Positions 63,859 through 64,000 of a DNA stretch of 64,000 nucleotides are shown in pieces. The stretch lies in contig NZ_LMUV01000011.1 of assembly GCF_009765755.1 (NCBI RefSeq), positions 1-64,000 of the forward strand, given 5' to 3'. Positions within the stretch are counted from its first letter, which is position 1, and each line of letters starts with the position of its first letter. The stretch comes from Rhodanobacter sp. L36. GTDB taxonomy: Bacteria > Pseudomonadota > Gammaproteobacteria > Xanthomonadales > Rhodanobacteraceae. Made by a program: the position numbers and the translations under genes. Under the pieces are notes generated by a model, which saw only the letters and a program-made list of their open reading frames with translations, was not told the DNA's origin and did not search any database.

Positions 63859-64000
63859 GGCGCAGCGGCGGAAGATTGACTTTCGATGACGTCGCCGGCG
63901 TAGGGAACGTTGCGTCCATGTTGCGGTGTAGTTGCTCCGAAGCGATCAGTGCGTTCCACTGCGCGTCGAGTGCAATGCACGATTGACGATGCTGTTCCGG
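63833..64000 (-). CDS. 3' end of an unidentified gene cut by the window edge
   Basis: On the minus strand a frame is open from the window end to a TAG at 63835-63833 (55 residues, containing WNALIASEQLHRNMDATFP). It overlaps the start of the nucleotidyltransferase gene, which is the usual spacing in this operon. The product cannot be identified. Confidence 0.35.
   Translation of the reverse strand, partial: PEQHRQSCIALDAQWNALIASEQLHRNMDATFPTPATSSKVNLPPLRHAATTQNR

Noticed and set aside
1-64000. CRISPR array, complete IS element or rRNA
   Set aside because: No regularly spaced short repeats with unique spacers, no transposase-like frame with terminal repeats and no rRNA-like sequence was seen.

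Overview
The window looks like a piece of a GC-rich (roughly 60%) gammaproteobacterial chromosome. The best guess is Rhodanobacteraceae (order Lysobacterales/Xanthomonadales, Dyella- or Luteibacter-like). This is inferred from gene content: two xanthomonalisin-type S53 peptidases, TIGR03032 propeller genes, a TPR-sulfotransferase, a signal-peptide-bearing RHS core protein and a WxcM/Fdt-type sugar gene. No rRNA gene, complete tRNA gene, CRISPR array or intact transposase was seen.

Region 1 (1-25 kb) is a patchwork accessory region. It opens with a TIGR03032 propeller gene cut by the window edge and a secreted EF-hand protein. A 0.5-kb direct repeat of that junction lies at 24.5 kb in decayed form, and an inverted, broken remnant lies at 13.2-13.8 kb. 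Between these lie a truncated-GAF histidine kinase, a split RHS system (long secreted YD-repeat/FN3-like protein, separate secreted RHS core plus tip, overlapping lipoprotein that may be the immunity protein), an HxlR-flanked redox operon, prophage and attachment-site remnants, a two-HTH regulator, two tandem S53 peptidases and a TPR-sulfotransferase. A 57-bp leader element with a palindromic centre occurs twice.

Region 2 (25-43.7 kb) carries envelope, signalling and electron-transfer genes: a TetR gene with an operator on its own start codon plus an Lnt-like enzyme; a trimeric autotransporter adhesin with a TpgA-like OmpA lipoprotein; an acyl-homoserine-lactone circuit (LuxI, LuxR, RsaM/DUF4902-like protein, AraC regulator) with a clear lux box; a DUF2968 protein; an ECF sigma / anti-sigma / lipoprotein-subtilase operon coupled by ATGA overlaps; and a cluster of a TorF-like porin, cytochrome c, Cyc2-like cytochrome-porin and cytochrome b561.

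Region 3 (43.9-64 kb) is a surface-polysaccharide locus. It holds a dTDP-3-amino-sugar set (FdtA- and FdtB-like enzymes, two acyltransferase-like genes), Wzx, Wzy-like and Wzz-like proteins, three glycosyltransferases, an OafA-type acyltransferase, and a large tailoring set: four methyltransferases, a B12-binding radical SAM enzyme, an amidohydrolase, a flavin-reductase-like protein and a nucleotidyltransferase-family protein. Most neighbouring genes overlap by ATGA or a few bases, so the plus-strand block probably works as one operon and meets a shorter minus-strand operon at about 60 kb.
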